Positions 13,027 through 25,000 of a stretch of DNA of 64,000 nucleotides are shown here, piece after piece. The position numbers were made by a program, and so were the translations under genes. This stretch comes from Pezizomycotina sp. ARF18. Its lineage: Eukaryota; Ascomycota. Positions within the stretch are counted from its first letter, which is position 1; each line of letters starts with the position of its first letter. The stretch spans positions 175,753 through 239,752 of the forward strand of contig AZLU01000025.1 in assembly GCA_002224055.1 (NCBI GenBank), written 5' to 3'. The notes below the pieces were generated by a model. That model saw only the letters and a list, made by a program, of their open reading frames with translations. It was not told the DNA's origin and searched no databases.

Positions 13027-13808
13027 TCAAAACTCGAAAAAGTCGTCCTCGTCCTCCTTATCTTTACCAACCCAAGTGAGAGCTTCATGCTGGTCTTCCT
13101 CCTCCGCACCGTCATCTTCAGATCCGGATCCAACATGTGCTCTACTTCCCCTTTCCTCCGCTTATCTGCCTTGTCGCTAGACTTCGTATTCAAACTTATC
13201 CTCCCCGCAGCCATATCCGCCTCTATCCGCTCCCTGATGCTCTTCCTCTTCTTGTCGGACTTCGTGTCTTCGCCGTCCCGCCTGTACAGCGAAACGTATT
13301 TTTCTAGTGGTGGGTAGTGCAGTATGTACGCCAGGTCTACTTCGGCTTCGTGGAGTTCGCTTTTCACGTCGGAGGAAGAATCCGAGGAGGGAGAGGGAAG
13401 CAGCTTTTTTCGGAGTTGGTTTACTTTTCTTGTTGCCTTTTGACGCTCTGTAGAAGTAGCAATTACATTTGCAATTAACAACCAATGGAAAAAATTAGAA
13501 AATTAAAAGAAGAATTGAGCGAGGGAGCAATTACCGAAGAACCGAACCATGTGGTACTTCTTCCGCACGGCGTCCATCTTCTCGCCATCTTTTATCGCGC
13601 CGAGCTGGTGCTTGTACGCCTCCAGCGCCTTCTCGTGCTCCGCGCGCGCCGTCGCCGATAGCTTCGATGTGTCGAGCGCGAGCAGCCGGGTCGTATCCCG
13701 TATCTTCTTCTTCAGCTGCGGTGCGGACAGCGTGGACGACGCCGCAGGTGCGGACCTGGCATGCTTCCGCTTCCGCCGCTGCTTGTGGTTTGCGTTTGCT
13801 GCGTTCAT
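13027..13808 (-). CDS. EFG1: rRNA-processing protein EFG1
   Basis: EFG1 is a nucleolar protein needed for early 18S rRNA maturation. The start MNAANANHKQRRKRKHAR (13808) is basic, as in the family. It is followed by QLKKKIRDTTRLL and the hallmark block KYHMVRFFERQKATRKV, which is assembled across an intron at 13448-13534 (GTAATT...CTACAG). The splice joins TTC-G and AG to restore the glutamate. Next comes the conserved VDLAYILHYPPLEKYVSLY (about 13285-13350). A basic region and an acidic tail ending EDEDDFFEF precede TGA at 13027-13029. That tail lies one frame away from the upstream exon, consistent with one missing base. Length of about 225 residues fits the family. The start codon is well supported because the N-terminus reads in one frame for 90 codons. 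Confidence 0.9.
13448..13534 (-). other. Intron of EFG1
   Basis: An 87-base intron has donor GTAATTG and acceptor TTCTACAG. Splicing rebuilds RFFERQKATR with no frame change, so the boundaries are well fixed. Confidence 0.85.
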
Positions 13809-14043
13809 GATTTTGCTGTGTTAAAAAGAATTGGTGCAGAACTCGAGAGAAAGAGAGGAGGGAAGAGAAGACAAAAAATGGTTAAGAAAATTTAGTGTTC
13901 GACATTGCTGTCACATGATAAAATCTCAAAAAAATGCCAAGGGGCAAGGGTAGCAGCAGACAGAAAAAAGTTTTCCTACAGCAAGGTTTCCAGCAAGTAT
14001 ATATACACCTTTTCGGCCCGCATCTCTCAACAAAATCACATCT

Positions 14044-14156
14044 GATTTGGTGATGTAGTTGGTTATCATATCTGTCTAACAAGCTCGTGCGATTCCAGAT
14101 AACTGGTTCGTACCCTTGTACACAGAATGTCCTCAGTTCGAGTCTGGGCCAAATCA
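14044..14156 (+). tRNA. tRNA-Val (anticodon AAC) with an intron
   Basis: The acceptor stem is a perfect 7-bp pair, GATTTGG (14044-14050) with CCAAATC (14149-14155), and discriminator base A is at 14156. The D arm contains GTAGTTGGTTATCA. The anticodon stem TCTGT (14071-14075) pairs with ACAGA (14122-14126). The loop reads C-T-AAC-A with anticodon AAC at 14078-14080. A 39-base intron (14082-14120) sits at the standard place, one base 3' of the anticodon. The T arm is CTCAG-TTCGAGT-CTGGG. The mature form closely resembles known eukaryotic tRNA-Val(AAC). A T-run from about 14162 would serve as the RNA polymerase III terminator. The A box and B box (GTTCGAGTC) are both present. Confidence 0.93.
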
Positions 14157-14161
14157 TGTAA

Positions 14162-14186
14162 ATTTTTTTTTTTTTTTTTTTTTTTT
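14162..14186 (+). terminator. T-run, probable Pol III terminator of tRNA-Val
   Basis: An unbroken run of about 25 T residues starts six bases after the tRNA discriminator base. RNA polymerase III stops at runs of four or more T residues, so this is far longer than needed. Confidence 0.7.
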
Positions 14187-14766
14187 TACTCATCACTTAT
14201 ATTTCTTATTTTATTCACCATATATACACATACTCAAGTATATATATTATTCTAGATATTTTTTTCTCTCCCTTTTTTGCACACAATATTAAATGATTGA
14301 TTGATAAAATCTCCGAGAAGTATATCTATTTACTCTATCGGGTTTAGGGTTTTATGGTATCTTGCTTTTCGTATATATATAAACCGCTATTCGCGATGTA
14401 TTCGTATTATATCACACGCGACAAAAGATCCTAGGAATGCTGGCATATTATAACTGCCTCGATCATTTGTAGCTAGAATTTTCTTCTCCCGAGTGGAAAG
14501 GGGATAGGAAGCCCACAAGGCAATAAGAAACGGCTAATCAATGCTAATTTTTTTAGTCTTTTCTAATCCTAATATACATTGCAGAGACCGCGGACAAGCA
14601 CTCCTGTAGATGCACTCTATATACTTAGATATTTATTTTCATTTCAGTGAAAAGGTAACGAAAAAAATAAAAACCTAACGGAAAATGGCTTAACACTTTT
14701 GTGGATAATGAATTAGAGAGTTTATATAGTGAGTCGAAAAAACTCTATACATATATACAAAATATT
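14187..14766. other. Intergenic region, nothing recognised
   Basis: AT-rich sequence with TATATA stretches lies between the tRNA and the 3' end of SLS1. No conserved frame or RNA fold was noticed. Confidence 0.5.
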
Positions 14767-17700
14767 TTACAAAATTGGTCGTGATGCTGTCTTTTCGAGC
14801 AGGGACAGAATTCTTCTCGTGGCAGTCACGAATTGCGCGAACGAGTCTGATGGTGATGGGGGGTGGCAGATTGTAGGGTAGAAGTAGAGTCGACGGATTG
14901 ATCCTCTTCGGTTTCTTTCCCGTTTCTGCGGAGATCGAGTGGATACTAGTATCTGCGTCCACGGCAGTCTCTGTATCGCGGTAGTCTCTGCGTCGGTGGC
15001 AGTCTCTGCATCCACGGCACTCTCGGCATCCGATGTCGTTCCGTTGGCATCTCCTTCTAGACCCGCCTCGTAGTCAACGTCATCTGCAGCCTTGTGAAAC
15101 TCGTCCGCGTTCCACCTATCCGGATTGGGACCTGCCTTGCCTCCACCCAAGGACCTCTTCTTCTTGACCAAGTCGGGACGGAGATCGCTTGTATTTGCCC
15201 TCGTCGGTCCTCCACCATTTGTCTTCCCTTTCGGCCTGGCCTTCTACCTCGGGCATCTCTGACGGCGCCTCTGAGTTTGGAGAATACTTCAGGCGTAGTT
15301 CCTGGAACTTGGCGCCGGCTGCGCCACCCTCTATCTTCGAGTAGACGAGATCTTGGTTTGGCCACCGGTAGTAGAAGGACGAGTGGTGTTCCAGGCGGTG
15401 AAAAAGTATTCGATCGTCGTGGCGTCCGTCGTCTCGCTTTCACTTTCGCTCGGATGCCCTATCATCTGGGACGGTAGTTCGAGCCTGATCGACGGCGGGG
15501 TAACGAATTTGGAATTTCTCTTGGGATTCAGCTGGGAGTCTCCTAAATATTTCTGCACAGCGGGGGATTTTCCGCCGCCGAGTCCGACGGTTTCCCACGT
15601 ACGAGCGAATATCCGCCGCTTTATCCGGCAGTAAGACATCTGCCACAGTTTCGTACAGCGTCGCGGTCAAGGAAGGATGGGACAGCTTGCCGGTGACAGG
15701 ATCCGTTCGACCCTGAGCGTAACTTTCGGCACATTCTCAAAGGTGGCGGACTGTGTCCACGGCGAGGGTGAGAAGTGGATGAGGAATGAGCTCGCTATCC
15801 GGTACGGCTTCAAGCGTACCATGGCGTCGTTGATGTGCGGTACCGTATTGATAAAAAGCGGGAATAGTTGCCTTCCATTAGGGCATCTAGGTCATAAACT
15901 GTTTGGTCTTGGAAGCTGGGGTGGAATGCACAATGTGACCCACGTAAGAATGGTACTCGATGTCTACGGGCAAGCCCCGTACGTTTTTTTTAGGTCCTGG
16001 GGACTACCCCGTTCGTGTCGAGGAAGCTCTTCAGGGCGGCAGCGTCGGAAAGGATGCTTTCCTCGACGTCATTGGTCTTACTTCGGTCGACAGAGTGGCA
16101 ACTTCACTGGATACGCTGGATGATGCGTATGCGCCGGCTGGTAGCTGTTGGAACGCGGATTCCGTAACTTCCTCGTCCTCGCGTGCTAATTCTGCCGCAT
16201 CTTCATTCGCAGTCGTAGTGGTAGTAGTCACCGTATCTTGCTCAGTATCTACCCCACTCGTCCCGATCGACTCACCCTCATCTGGCACAATAGCCGCGGT
16301 AGGCGTCTCGGCACGAGCTTCAACACCGGCCACCGCTTCTTCGCTTATTGTTACTTCAGCTGAGGTACACTGAGTTCACGTGAAGATTGGCCATCTTTGG
16401 TGGAAAGCACTGCCACCTGATCAGAGTTTGGCGTATCGGACGCTTTTGGAAAGCCTTTGCACGACTTAGAGCACCTGCAACGGATCGAGCCGTAGTACTG
16501 CCTGGCTTCTCACGCACACTTCTCCACCGCGACCAGTGGCTTGCTCGGAAGCGCAAAGGTAGCGACCTGTTTTCTGTGACGGTGAAAAGCGCTGCGCTCT
16601 GCGTGGCTTTGGTTGCAGTCTCGCATAGTAGAGATACTTGGCGAACTGACCAAACAAGTCGAAGGAATTCAGGAGGAGCCTCTTGGCGTCGTCTATACGA
16701 GTCCGAGCCTCCGTCCGGATACATAAATACGTAGCTGCACCAAGGTTTAAACCATTAACACGGAAGCTATTTTAAATCATAAAACGTAGTATTTGACTCA
16801 CTGTTTTCTCATCAACTGTGTCGATAAATGTACTGGTAGCTCTAGAGATCGGCCCTATGAGGGAGCTGTCAAATCCAGCAACCCTCAGCATTGGTGTAAC
16901 GTCGACGTCTTCGGATACGATGTTGCTGACCATATTTCTAATGGCAGCTTCACATTTTTTGATGCGGTTGGCCGTTCCGGTCAATTCCAAAGATTTGGTT
17001 GCCAGCTGAACTGTAATTTTGGTGTTCGTCGAGTTTGCCAATGCTCGTATATTGTTACCACCTACACGATCCCAAGCCAGAGAGTTGTTAGCATTCGAGT
17101 TTTGCAAGGGGAAACATTCGGAAATGGACAGCGAGAGAAAACGCCTCCACTCCAAAAGGAGAAAGAAAGAAAGGAAAGAATTTGGCAGCATTGAGGCAAG
17201 ATAACAGACCTTCTCAATGATGAAAAACAGTTTCACCGGTCAGATTCCACGACCCTCTTCCGGACAACGTCCACTGCCGGATCAATCTCTTCCACAACTC
17301 GACTTTCCATATCTTTCCCAAAATTATGTGATAAATTGAGCCTTCCTTAGCCCTTGAGTCGTAACGGGTTCTTCGAGTGTGTCGTACATCAACCTGATGT
17401 AATTTCGCAGGTTTTGGTTTCTGAACGACTTGTCAAGCTCCTGCTTGAGCTGCTCATCCGCTCCTTGGAAACCTTGAGGTTCTCAGGTTTATAAGACTCG
17501 AAAGCGTCTAACAGGTTGGTCCGGCATCCTCCTTTTCTTCGCTTTGACGAGGATGTCGTTGAGCCTCTCGTCGAGGGATGCTTCATCCAGCGGCTGGAAT
17601 CCCACCACCGTCTGCCGTCTGGCGACACTGCGCTTTCTCGCGTATGACATATTTGTCGCGCAAATCCAAGACCGCCTTTTTGCTATTGCTTCCGGCAATG

Positions 17701-17915
17701 CCTTCGGGACCAAAGATTTCCAACTGATAATCCTCCTTTCGGACCTTGGGCTTTGTTTTGGTCTTGGTTGCAGCTGCAGCGGCGGTTCCCAGCAGACGTC
17801 GTCTGGCTGCCGTCGAGTTGTTCCAAGCTCCCAGATTCCTGTCAACGAGGCATTGCCAGCATAACCGTTCGGCGGAGGACCAATTGATCGCTCTAGGAGG
17901 CCGTCGTCCGTACAT
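14767..17915 (-). CDS. SLS1: SLS1-like mitochondrial inner-membrane translation regulator
   Basis: SLS1-family proteins are imported into mitochondria and coordinate expression of mitochondrially encoded genes. The N-terminus chosen at 17915 is basic, with few acidic residues and a CWQCL pair followed by TAAAAATKTKTKPKVRK, as expected for a targeting leader. The frame then gives IFGPEGIAGS...VLDLRDKYVIREKAQ, RQTVVGFQPLDEASLDERL and QELDKSFRNQNLRNYIRLMY, typical of the SLS1 N-terminal domain. A KH-like block follows at about 16830-17050: DRVGGNNIRALANSTNTKIT and LELTGTANRIKKCEAAI. The C-terminal kilobase is rich in Thr, Ala and acidic residues and ends at 14767. A membrane segment could not be placed because of frame changes. 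Family assignment rests on the N-terminal and KH blocks, and the C-terminal boundary is less sure. Confidence 0.75.
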
Positions 17916-18064
17916 CGAGTACCCTTTCTCAATCGGCTAGGTACAAGTTCTTTAAAAAGAGCAGAATGAAAAACTCAAAGCATTGTGTGGTGCAGTGAAG
18001 GAAAGATTTTTTTTTTTCCCGACTCGATACCGTTGCTTGCTATCAAACGGAACACCAGGAAAAG

Positions 18065-18097
<33 letters not shown>

Positions 18098-18123
18098 AAC
18101 TTTGGGCCTTCTTTTTTACGGTT

Positions 18124-18148
18124 CAGGAAATGGTCCTTCCTGATTCGA
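18124..18148 (+). repeat. Dispersed hairpin repeat, copy 1
   Basis: The core AGGAAATGGTCCTTCCT is an inverted repeat. A diverged copy lies at 19914-19938. The two also share TTGGGCCTT or TTTGGCCTT a short way upstream, with a T-run between. Copy 2 differs at five of 25 positions, all C-to-T or G-to-A. Confidence 0.6.
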
Positions 18149-18290
18149 TTTTGGTTTTCCGGTCAAATTTTAAATATTGAAGTATAGGAACGGTTATCTT
18201 GCCTCGTTACCGTATCTTGGCGCTTTTTTTCAAGTACCTTTTGTATCTTCTTTGCTAAAATAGCCAAAAGTACTTTGAAGTATTTTTGTG

Positions 18291-18358
18291 GCAGCAACTC
18301 ATATCGTGTTGCTACAAACCCATTATGTTATGCTGCTACAAATTCATCATGTCGTGAT
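18291..18358 (+). repeat. Degenerate 20-24-base tandem repeat, three units
   Basis: Units begin at 18291, 18311 and 18335 with GCAGCAACTCAT, GCTACAAACCCAT and GCTACAAATTCAT and end in related TGTTATGCT or TGTCGTGAT sequences. The units are adjacent with no spacers, so this is not a CRISPR-like array. Confidence 0.5.
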
Positions 18359-19026
18359 GTTGCATGTGCAATTAGAGTTGTATTCCCTCATCCGTAAAAA
18401 ATTGGCCGGGTTATCCTGCACTCTATGACTCAAAGCTCGTTTCCAAGTATTTTTGGTACCTGAATTGTCACAAAATAGCAGCATGAATCAAATTCTCTTG
18501 TCATAGGTTTTACCAACTCTTCGCCATTGTGACATTGCTACCAAGCATCAGTGATAGATACAATCCAAAAGTCACCACCACAGTCGTGCTATCATCTTCG
18601 TGTATCGCAACTAAATATGCAATTTTATTTGCGGCGAGGCTTTGGTTCAAGGCCAAAAATACAAATAAAAGAAAGCTAATTTGGGAGTGATAAAGCTATA
18701 TTTTACTTATTTTTAAAGCCCCCTAATTGTATTTAGTAGCGTGAAAGACCCTGTTAGTGACATTTATTTTGTCGTGCAATCTTCTTTCCTGAGTGCTGTC
18801 TTGAGAGAGAAAACAGCCAGAACCGTATCATGCAAAAAATGTTCCTTAAGGTGAAAATAAGTAACAGAAGGGAAGAAACATCAGTTTATTGATTTTCGAA
18901 AAGAGACATAAGTTTATTGATTTCTTTTGCTTTCATTTTGATTCTTAAAAAAGAAGCGCCAGTTTTAAACCCATGCCTTGCTGTAATTGCCATTAACAAC
19001 GCCGCACCACGGCCCTTTCCGGTCGC

Positions 19027-19658
19027 TTATTTCTGATCCTCAGAAACCGGTTGTTGAGCATCGAGAGGAGGTTCCGGGATGTTCAACTTTCTGCGACATG
19101 AGGGACTGATAGATGAGGACACGGTCTATTTTCTTGTTGTTGTCAATTGAGGGCCTTAAGACGCTTAGAGTCGTTCTTCCTCAACGTACGAAGATCGAGT
19201 TTGATATCGGCGATCTACGTTAATTTCGTTGGGTAGAAAACACCAGTTAGTTGTATACAGTGAGAATTGAAGAAGCTAAAGGACCAACCTCGTAACCCGC
19301 ACCAACCAAGAAGCGCAGGAGCCCAGTAGTTTCGCCGGGATGCCGAAAAACTTCAGGACGTTAGCTCGTCATTAACAGAGAAATTTTTTGATTTCTCTTG
19401 TTGATTAATTTTTTTTACCTTATTTCCAAACCAGACTGGTCGCGCCTTGGAGGAAAGGCGGGCTTGTTCGTATCGGCACTCCAAGGTCGTCTGCAATGCC
19501 TCGGCGTGGCGGACGACCACCTTTGATACGCGATCTATAGAACTGTGGCGAAGGGTATAGGACGCTACAATTTACGTTGGGAGTGAGATATATTGAGTAG
19601 TTAGCTAGAGGGGTACTTATCGAAACGGTAGTTGATTGGAGCTTCGAAACATAGCCAT
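19027..19658 (-). CDS. Small multi-exon protein of unknown function
   Basis: Four exon-like pieces join into a plausible protein of about 130-140 residues. The first begins MAMFRSSNQLPFR (19658), a short, basic, Ser/Phe-containing start that could be a mitochondrial leader. The second reads IDRVSKVVVRHAEALQTTLE and RLSSKARPVWFGNK. The third reads EVFRHPGETTGLLRFLVG. The fourth reads IADIKLDLRTLRKNDSKRL and VLIYQSLMSQ, then IPEPPLDAQQPVSEDQK before TAA at 19027-19029. Introns show CTAAC-type branch sequences and CGTAG or TTGTAG acceptors. I do not recognise the family. The non-repetitive, well-mixed composition and consistent splice signals argue for a real gene. At least one indel is needed near the fourth exon. 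Confidence 0.5.
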
Positions 19659-19913
19659 TTTTTGTCTTTTTTAATTGCAATCCGTTAGTTGTATCGTCAA
19701 CCACTTGCTTTTAATTCGGAGAGGAATGAAAGAGATGAGATGTATATTGTTGTATTTTAAGTGTGGTAAATAATTAAAAAAGGCTTGAACACCTTCTTGC
19801 CTTTGTCGTTTTTGGCAAACTTATTACACTCAAACTCGATATATTCTATATATTTGCCCCACTCTTTTATTTTTTGGCCTTGTTTTTTTTTTTTTTTTTT
19901 TTTTTTTTTTGTC

Positions 19914-19938
19914 TAGGAAATAGTCTTTCCTAATTTGA
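19914..19938 (+). repeat. Dispersed hairpin repeat, copy 2
   Basis: The core AGGAAATAGTCTTTCCT corresponds to copy 1 at 18124-18148 with only GC-to-AT transitions. It sits directly after a long T-run that appears to be an expanded version of the shorter T-run in copy 1. Confidence 0.6.
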
Positions 19939-21156
19939 AATGTTGACGCATCTATAACGGCTCTGACTTACCCCGCGCCTAATTCACAATCTTTAATATA
20001 AACCGCAATACTATAATACTCGATCCTGTGCTATTATCCAAAATCTGCCGTTTTGTATTTTCCAGCTTGTTTCGTTTTTTCGGGTGTTCCAACTTCCAAG
20101 TGACAGTAGACTCCTCGCTTAATAATATTGCGATAATTTTTAAATTTTTTTTTTGAAAAAAAAAAAAAAAAAAAAAAAAAACTAGAGGTTCAAAAAATAA
20201 ATTTATCTGTTACACTTTCACCCACTATCCACCTACGCACGGCACGGTACGTCCACCTTCCACATCAGATGACGATACTCCCTCAACAATGTATCAGTTG
20301 CCCACAGGAAAAATCAATACAAGTCTCGAACCTAGTAATCCTGAAAGTATGAGTAAGGACAGGACTAAAGATAGGTGATACGATACGGTATCCGTACATT
20401 ATTATCTTTTCTCCTCTTTTTTCCCTCTTCCAAACCTGGTCACCCGGGGAGAGACATTCTATAACTTTTTCGGTGGGAAAAAAAAAGGTCCGGGATCACG
20501 AGAAGGAAAAGAAGAAGAGAGTGTCTCCTTCTCAACGGTTCTGTCCTGTCTCACAGAGAGGTCGTGGATCGTGATGTGTGTGTGATAGAAAGTGTGTTAT
20601 GAATACATATTCACCTCTATAAATTTATAACTTCGGATGAAATGAACTCTTTACGGGTATATACTTTTTTTTTTTTTTTCTCTATCCAGATTCGATTGAT
20701 AAAAGTACCAAGCATATACCTAGAATATCCACATACTAAAATATAAAGCTGGGGGCTTGAAGGCATTGTTGGAAAAGAAAAGGAGAAAAGAGGGAATATA
20801 ATTTTGTCTACGTCAAGAAAAGAACCCGACAAATCTTCAAACTAACACCAGGACCCTTGGAAAGTCTGGGGGGTTCAGTTAGAATAGAAAACGATAAGAA
20901 GGGGGAAAAAAGAAAAAAAAGAAAAAAGAAACACAAAATAATTTTGACAGCAAATCGATATCTGCATATACGATCTCTCTTTAATCCTTTTCTTGTGCGT
21001 TTGGGCCGGTGTTGTTGTTGTAACTCTCCGTTCCTTTTCCCAGTGACCTACCTGCCCTGTTTTAGGTTAAGAGCGCGAGGACAACTTTCCCTTTTTGTTG
21101 CTTGAGATAGATATGCCAGTTACTGCGTTGTTTACTTCTCATAGTAATAATCTCTC

Positions 21157-21188
<32 letters not shown>

Positions 21189-21392
21189 CAGTCGTTTGTT
21201 GTTTTTTATTCTATTTTACTTGATTATTATCCCCCTTCTCTTTCCCTTCTTATCTTTTTATCTTTACTTTCATTTCATGTCAATTTCATTTCGCCTGGCG
21301 TCGTTTAATTAAAAATACAATAATAATAATTTAAAGAGATCCAAGAAGAAGGAGAGGACCCCAAAAAATTACCCACACGGCACACACAAGAA

Positions 21393-21429
21393 GGTATTTT
21401 ATTTTATTTTATTTTATTTTATTTTATTC
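21393..21429 (+). repeat. TATTT pentanucleotide microsatellite
   Basis: About seven consecutive TATTT units. Related AT pentamers occur near 52325-52355, 52437-52476 and 54690-54725. Confidence 0.85.
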
Positions 21430-22043
21430 CCTCATATCGATCAGCGTCATAATCCTCTTCCTCTCTTCCCTCTTCTCTTGTTTTTCCCTATTCAACAATT
21501 ACTTAGGTACATTCTCACCTCCTCGCTGTCTCTATCCCTAGTATGTGATTATTTATAATATTTGAAAGCATCACAATACCCCAAAGTGAAAGGGGAATTC
21601 TTTCTATTCTCTTTCTCTTTCACTAACAACTCTTTACATCTATTTTTTAGCCAGTAAGCATTGCTTTTCTTGCGCTGCTTGACACTTTCCGGAGGATACC
21701 TACTCGTTTTCTGACTGGTTTTTCTATAGAGGCAAAAAAGGCGGGATTCCGTGTTTTCCTGGCTCTCCGGTTCAGCTTCCACGTACCAAAGCAGAAAAAG
21801 AATATTATTACACTCATCCTGCCCTCTTTCAATTCTCTCCAGGAGATACCATTTCGCCACATAACCATTAGCACACACACACACTGTGGTTCTTTCTGCC
21901 GCTCTCTCCGCTGATGACCATACCCTGAGGATTGAGAGCTAGGAACCTGCATCGACAACACCAAAACACTCACGCTGATTCCAGGACGGGAAGAGACCAC
22001 TCAACACGGCGAAATTTTGTTACGTGGCGACGTAGTACGCTCA

Positions 22044-25000
22044 ATGATCAAGGCTGTGCGGCCGCGACCCAAGCATCAGGCTCTCGTCCTGAAGGCTTAC
22101 CCGGCAAGGGTCCAGAAGAATGCGGTGGAAAAGGCAAATTCTCCGAACTTTCCTATCTTCTGTACTACGTCTCGACAAGGAGGAGTAAACTCCAAAAGGT
22201 TGGTTCTTTCTTGGAGAAAAGGACACTCGGATGTCTGGCGGAATCGCATTGGGTAAGCGACCATTATTATAAACAAACCGAACATGTTTTGGCTATTTCC
22301 CGATTTATCGAATATTAGCGACGGCTTCGTTGTCACTGTCTCTCTCCTTTCCGAAATATTTTTTCTTTTCTCTTCTTCTCTGTTTTGGAAAGCAAGTCCG
22401 CTTATTTCATGGTCGCAAATTTTCGTCATACAGAAATGTGCAGGTTACACTCGACATCTGCCGCGCCTTGATTGAGAAATGCCCTCGGGATCTCAATCTT
22501 TACGGCTCATCGATTCTCAACATCCTCACCACTATCCTAAGTCGCGAGATATTTCCCTTATTGAAGATTCCCTTCCGTGCTTCAACGCGTTCTGTACCCA
22601 CACGATGGAGCACCCTCTCGTCCGATGAAGGATTCGTCGCCGCAGTTTGAGGAGGTCTTGCGGCTTTTCGCGAGCTGCGCCGTCTCCCGAGCACGGGCCA
22701 GGAATTACGATGGCGCTCCGTCGGGCTGAAAGCCGTGAAGAGTATATCGTCATCAGAGGCCCTTTCCGCAGCGGACGCAAAACAGCAAATGGAGATAATC
22801 GCACCCGTCGCCCTGCAGAACGTTTACACGAGGACGAGGACTTCTGAGGACACTTATGGTGAGGTTGGCGAGCGCCGAAGCCGGGGAGGACAGCCCGTTG
22901 AGACGAGGGTGAGCATCGGCACCGTCGACGGCACCATGGCGAGTACCGTCGCGGACGAAGACAAGCTGGAAGAGGAAGACATTGGCCTGCTGGCGATGCA
23001 AAGCCTTAAGAAGATTTCGAAGTTAGCAACAACGCTGGACAGGTCCGCCTGGCAAACCGCTTCATTCTCGACTTCGTTATAGCAAGCGAACATATCCGAG
23101 ACGTGGATGACAGGTATGGTCGAGATTATGGCCGCTGGACGTCTGTGCAGTACCGATTCCTCTTCTCCAGATATTGGAAACGCTGGTCGCGGCGCCTATG
23201 GAGGAAGCATACTTGGGGAAGCAACTTGTCTATGCACAGCTCATTTCTTGGCTCCTTAGCTCGACAGTCAACCTTGTGGGACTATCCGTGATGGACGTCC
23301 TGCTCGCGCTAATTGCTAAGATATAGGCTTCTGCAGCTGAGTCTGCGCCCACGGAAAGCAATGGGTCTGCCAACGGATATCCTCCCAGCCTCCGGCGCGG
23401 CAGCACACCTAGTCGTAGTGGAACGGCGGCGCTCCAAAGCACTACTGCCGCCCTCCTCAACATCACAGCTGCTATCACCCAGGTGGTTACGACACCTTCC
23501 TCGACGCGCAAGGAGCTACTTAGCAAGCTGAAGAAATGCATCGCGGATCTTGCGACCATATATATTATCCGAGCAGATTTCGACATTGTAGCGGAACCCT
23601 AGCGAGACCAAGCCGTCAACAAATCCCGCCAACTACCGATCCGATGGTCGCATCAAACTCGGAGCGGGGAACCTTTCCGAGAAGCCTAACGTCGATGATT
23701 TTTTCACCTTTGCAACCGCCAGAGCGGTGGCCTCAAGCCGTCAAAGAAGTGCTTCTGGTTGCGAACCAGCGGGAATTGACGGAGTGGGCGGAATACGGTG
23801 CCGCTAAGCGTATGGAAGGTACGCACTGGCTCCTCCGGGATGAAGAGAAGGGGGTGCGGAAGGCCTACAATCGATGCTCTGTGCACCTACCTCAGGGTCG
23901 AAGTGGGGAGATCGAATTCGGTGGGCGGTGTAGGGGCAGCATCAATGACGCAAATAACCTGATGATTACCTCCAGGACGAACAAACTCCTCAACTCCAGC
24001 TTCATGAGGCTTTTGCATCTCTCATCTACGAAACTGCGCTCACCCATGCAGGCCAGCCAGTGGACATGTCAGCCCTGTACAGGCTTCTAGTTCTCCTGGC
24101 CGAAAAGATCGGTCTTCCGCAATTGCATGTGGCTTACCGATGATATACAGGCTGGACGATGATGCGAATGAGATGGATGATGCTAAGAGCCATGTCGCCG
24201 TGAAGAGCCTCACCACAGCGTATTTGGCCTCCGTGGCTGACCAGCTCGAACTCGTCAATATCACGGAAGAACTTGCGCAATGGATACGCGAACGAAAGCA
24301 GAACGGGTTGTGGTTTATGCCGATTCAATTTCCGCTTACCGAAGAGAACGAAACCCAATTCGTTGCTGGTTCTTCGGAAGACACAACTCGTTCTCGAAGG
24401 ATAGGATAGAGGGCCTCACAAATCGCAGTGCCGTGATCGGTAACATCATAGAGACCTATACTCCAGGTGCTCATGCGTCATTCCCGCAAAAAATCAAGGA
24501 CCAATTGCTGCAGGAGTATACCAAAGAAGCCATACTGGCCGAAGTTGAGGCCATGGGTAGCCAGCAAAATTCCTCCCTCAACGAGTCGCGCCACCATTCG
24601 ACGGGCGGTGGCACGCTACGACCTCATCTTCTAGCCGGTGAAGCTGAGATGCGGCACTCCCTCGACCTAGTAATCGATCGCTTTCACGGCCTCGTCCGAA
24701 AAGACGCGCGGTCGCCGTGTACGGTTACGGTCATCGCGATGGAGGTGGTGGCCTGGATAAGTTCCGAAGCGACCGTGCGGCGCGGCATTCCATTACTGGA
24801 AGGTCCTGACGAACGTCTCTAGCCGACATAGTAGTAGTAGCCACGAAAGCACCCTGCGAGCAGGTGACTTGAAACGCATGCTTACCTCGGGTGGCACCCG
24901 CAAGGTGTCCGGACGAAGGGCATCGCAATCACGACAGATCCGGCCAAACCAGGGACAGCAATTTCTAGCGACAGCTCCGGATCTCTACTAGTCGCAGATG

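Larger units (their letters stand above)
17916..19026. other. Repeat-bearing intergenic region
   Basis: This 1.1-kb stretch holds an A-rich run at about 18064-18095, one copy of a dispersed 25-base repeat (18124-18148), a short hairpin with AAGTACCTTTTG facing CAAAAGTACTT at about 18231-18275, and three degenerate 20-24-base tandem units at 18291-18358. No gene is supported. Confidence 0.5.
19659..22043. other. Gene-free region with simple repeats
   Basis: It contains a T-run at about 19882-19910, the second dispersed hairpin repeat at 19914-19938, an A-run of about 28 bases at about 20153-20180, a CTT repeat at about 21158-21189 and a TATTT pentanucleotide repeat at about 21393-21429. Nothing conserved was found. 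Its right end should hold the EFR3 promoter. Confidence 0.5.

Noticed and set aside
18291-18358. Possible CRISPR-like array.
   Set aside because: The three units are adjacent with no spacers, degenerate and in a fungal genome. It is a small tandem repeat.
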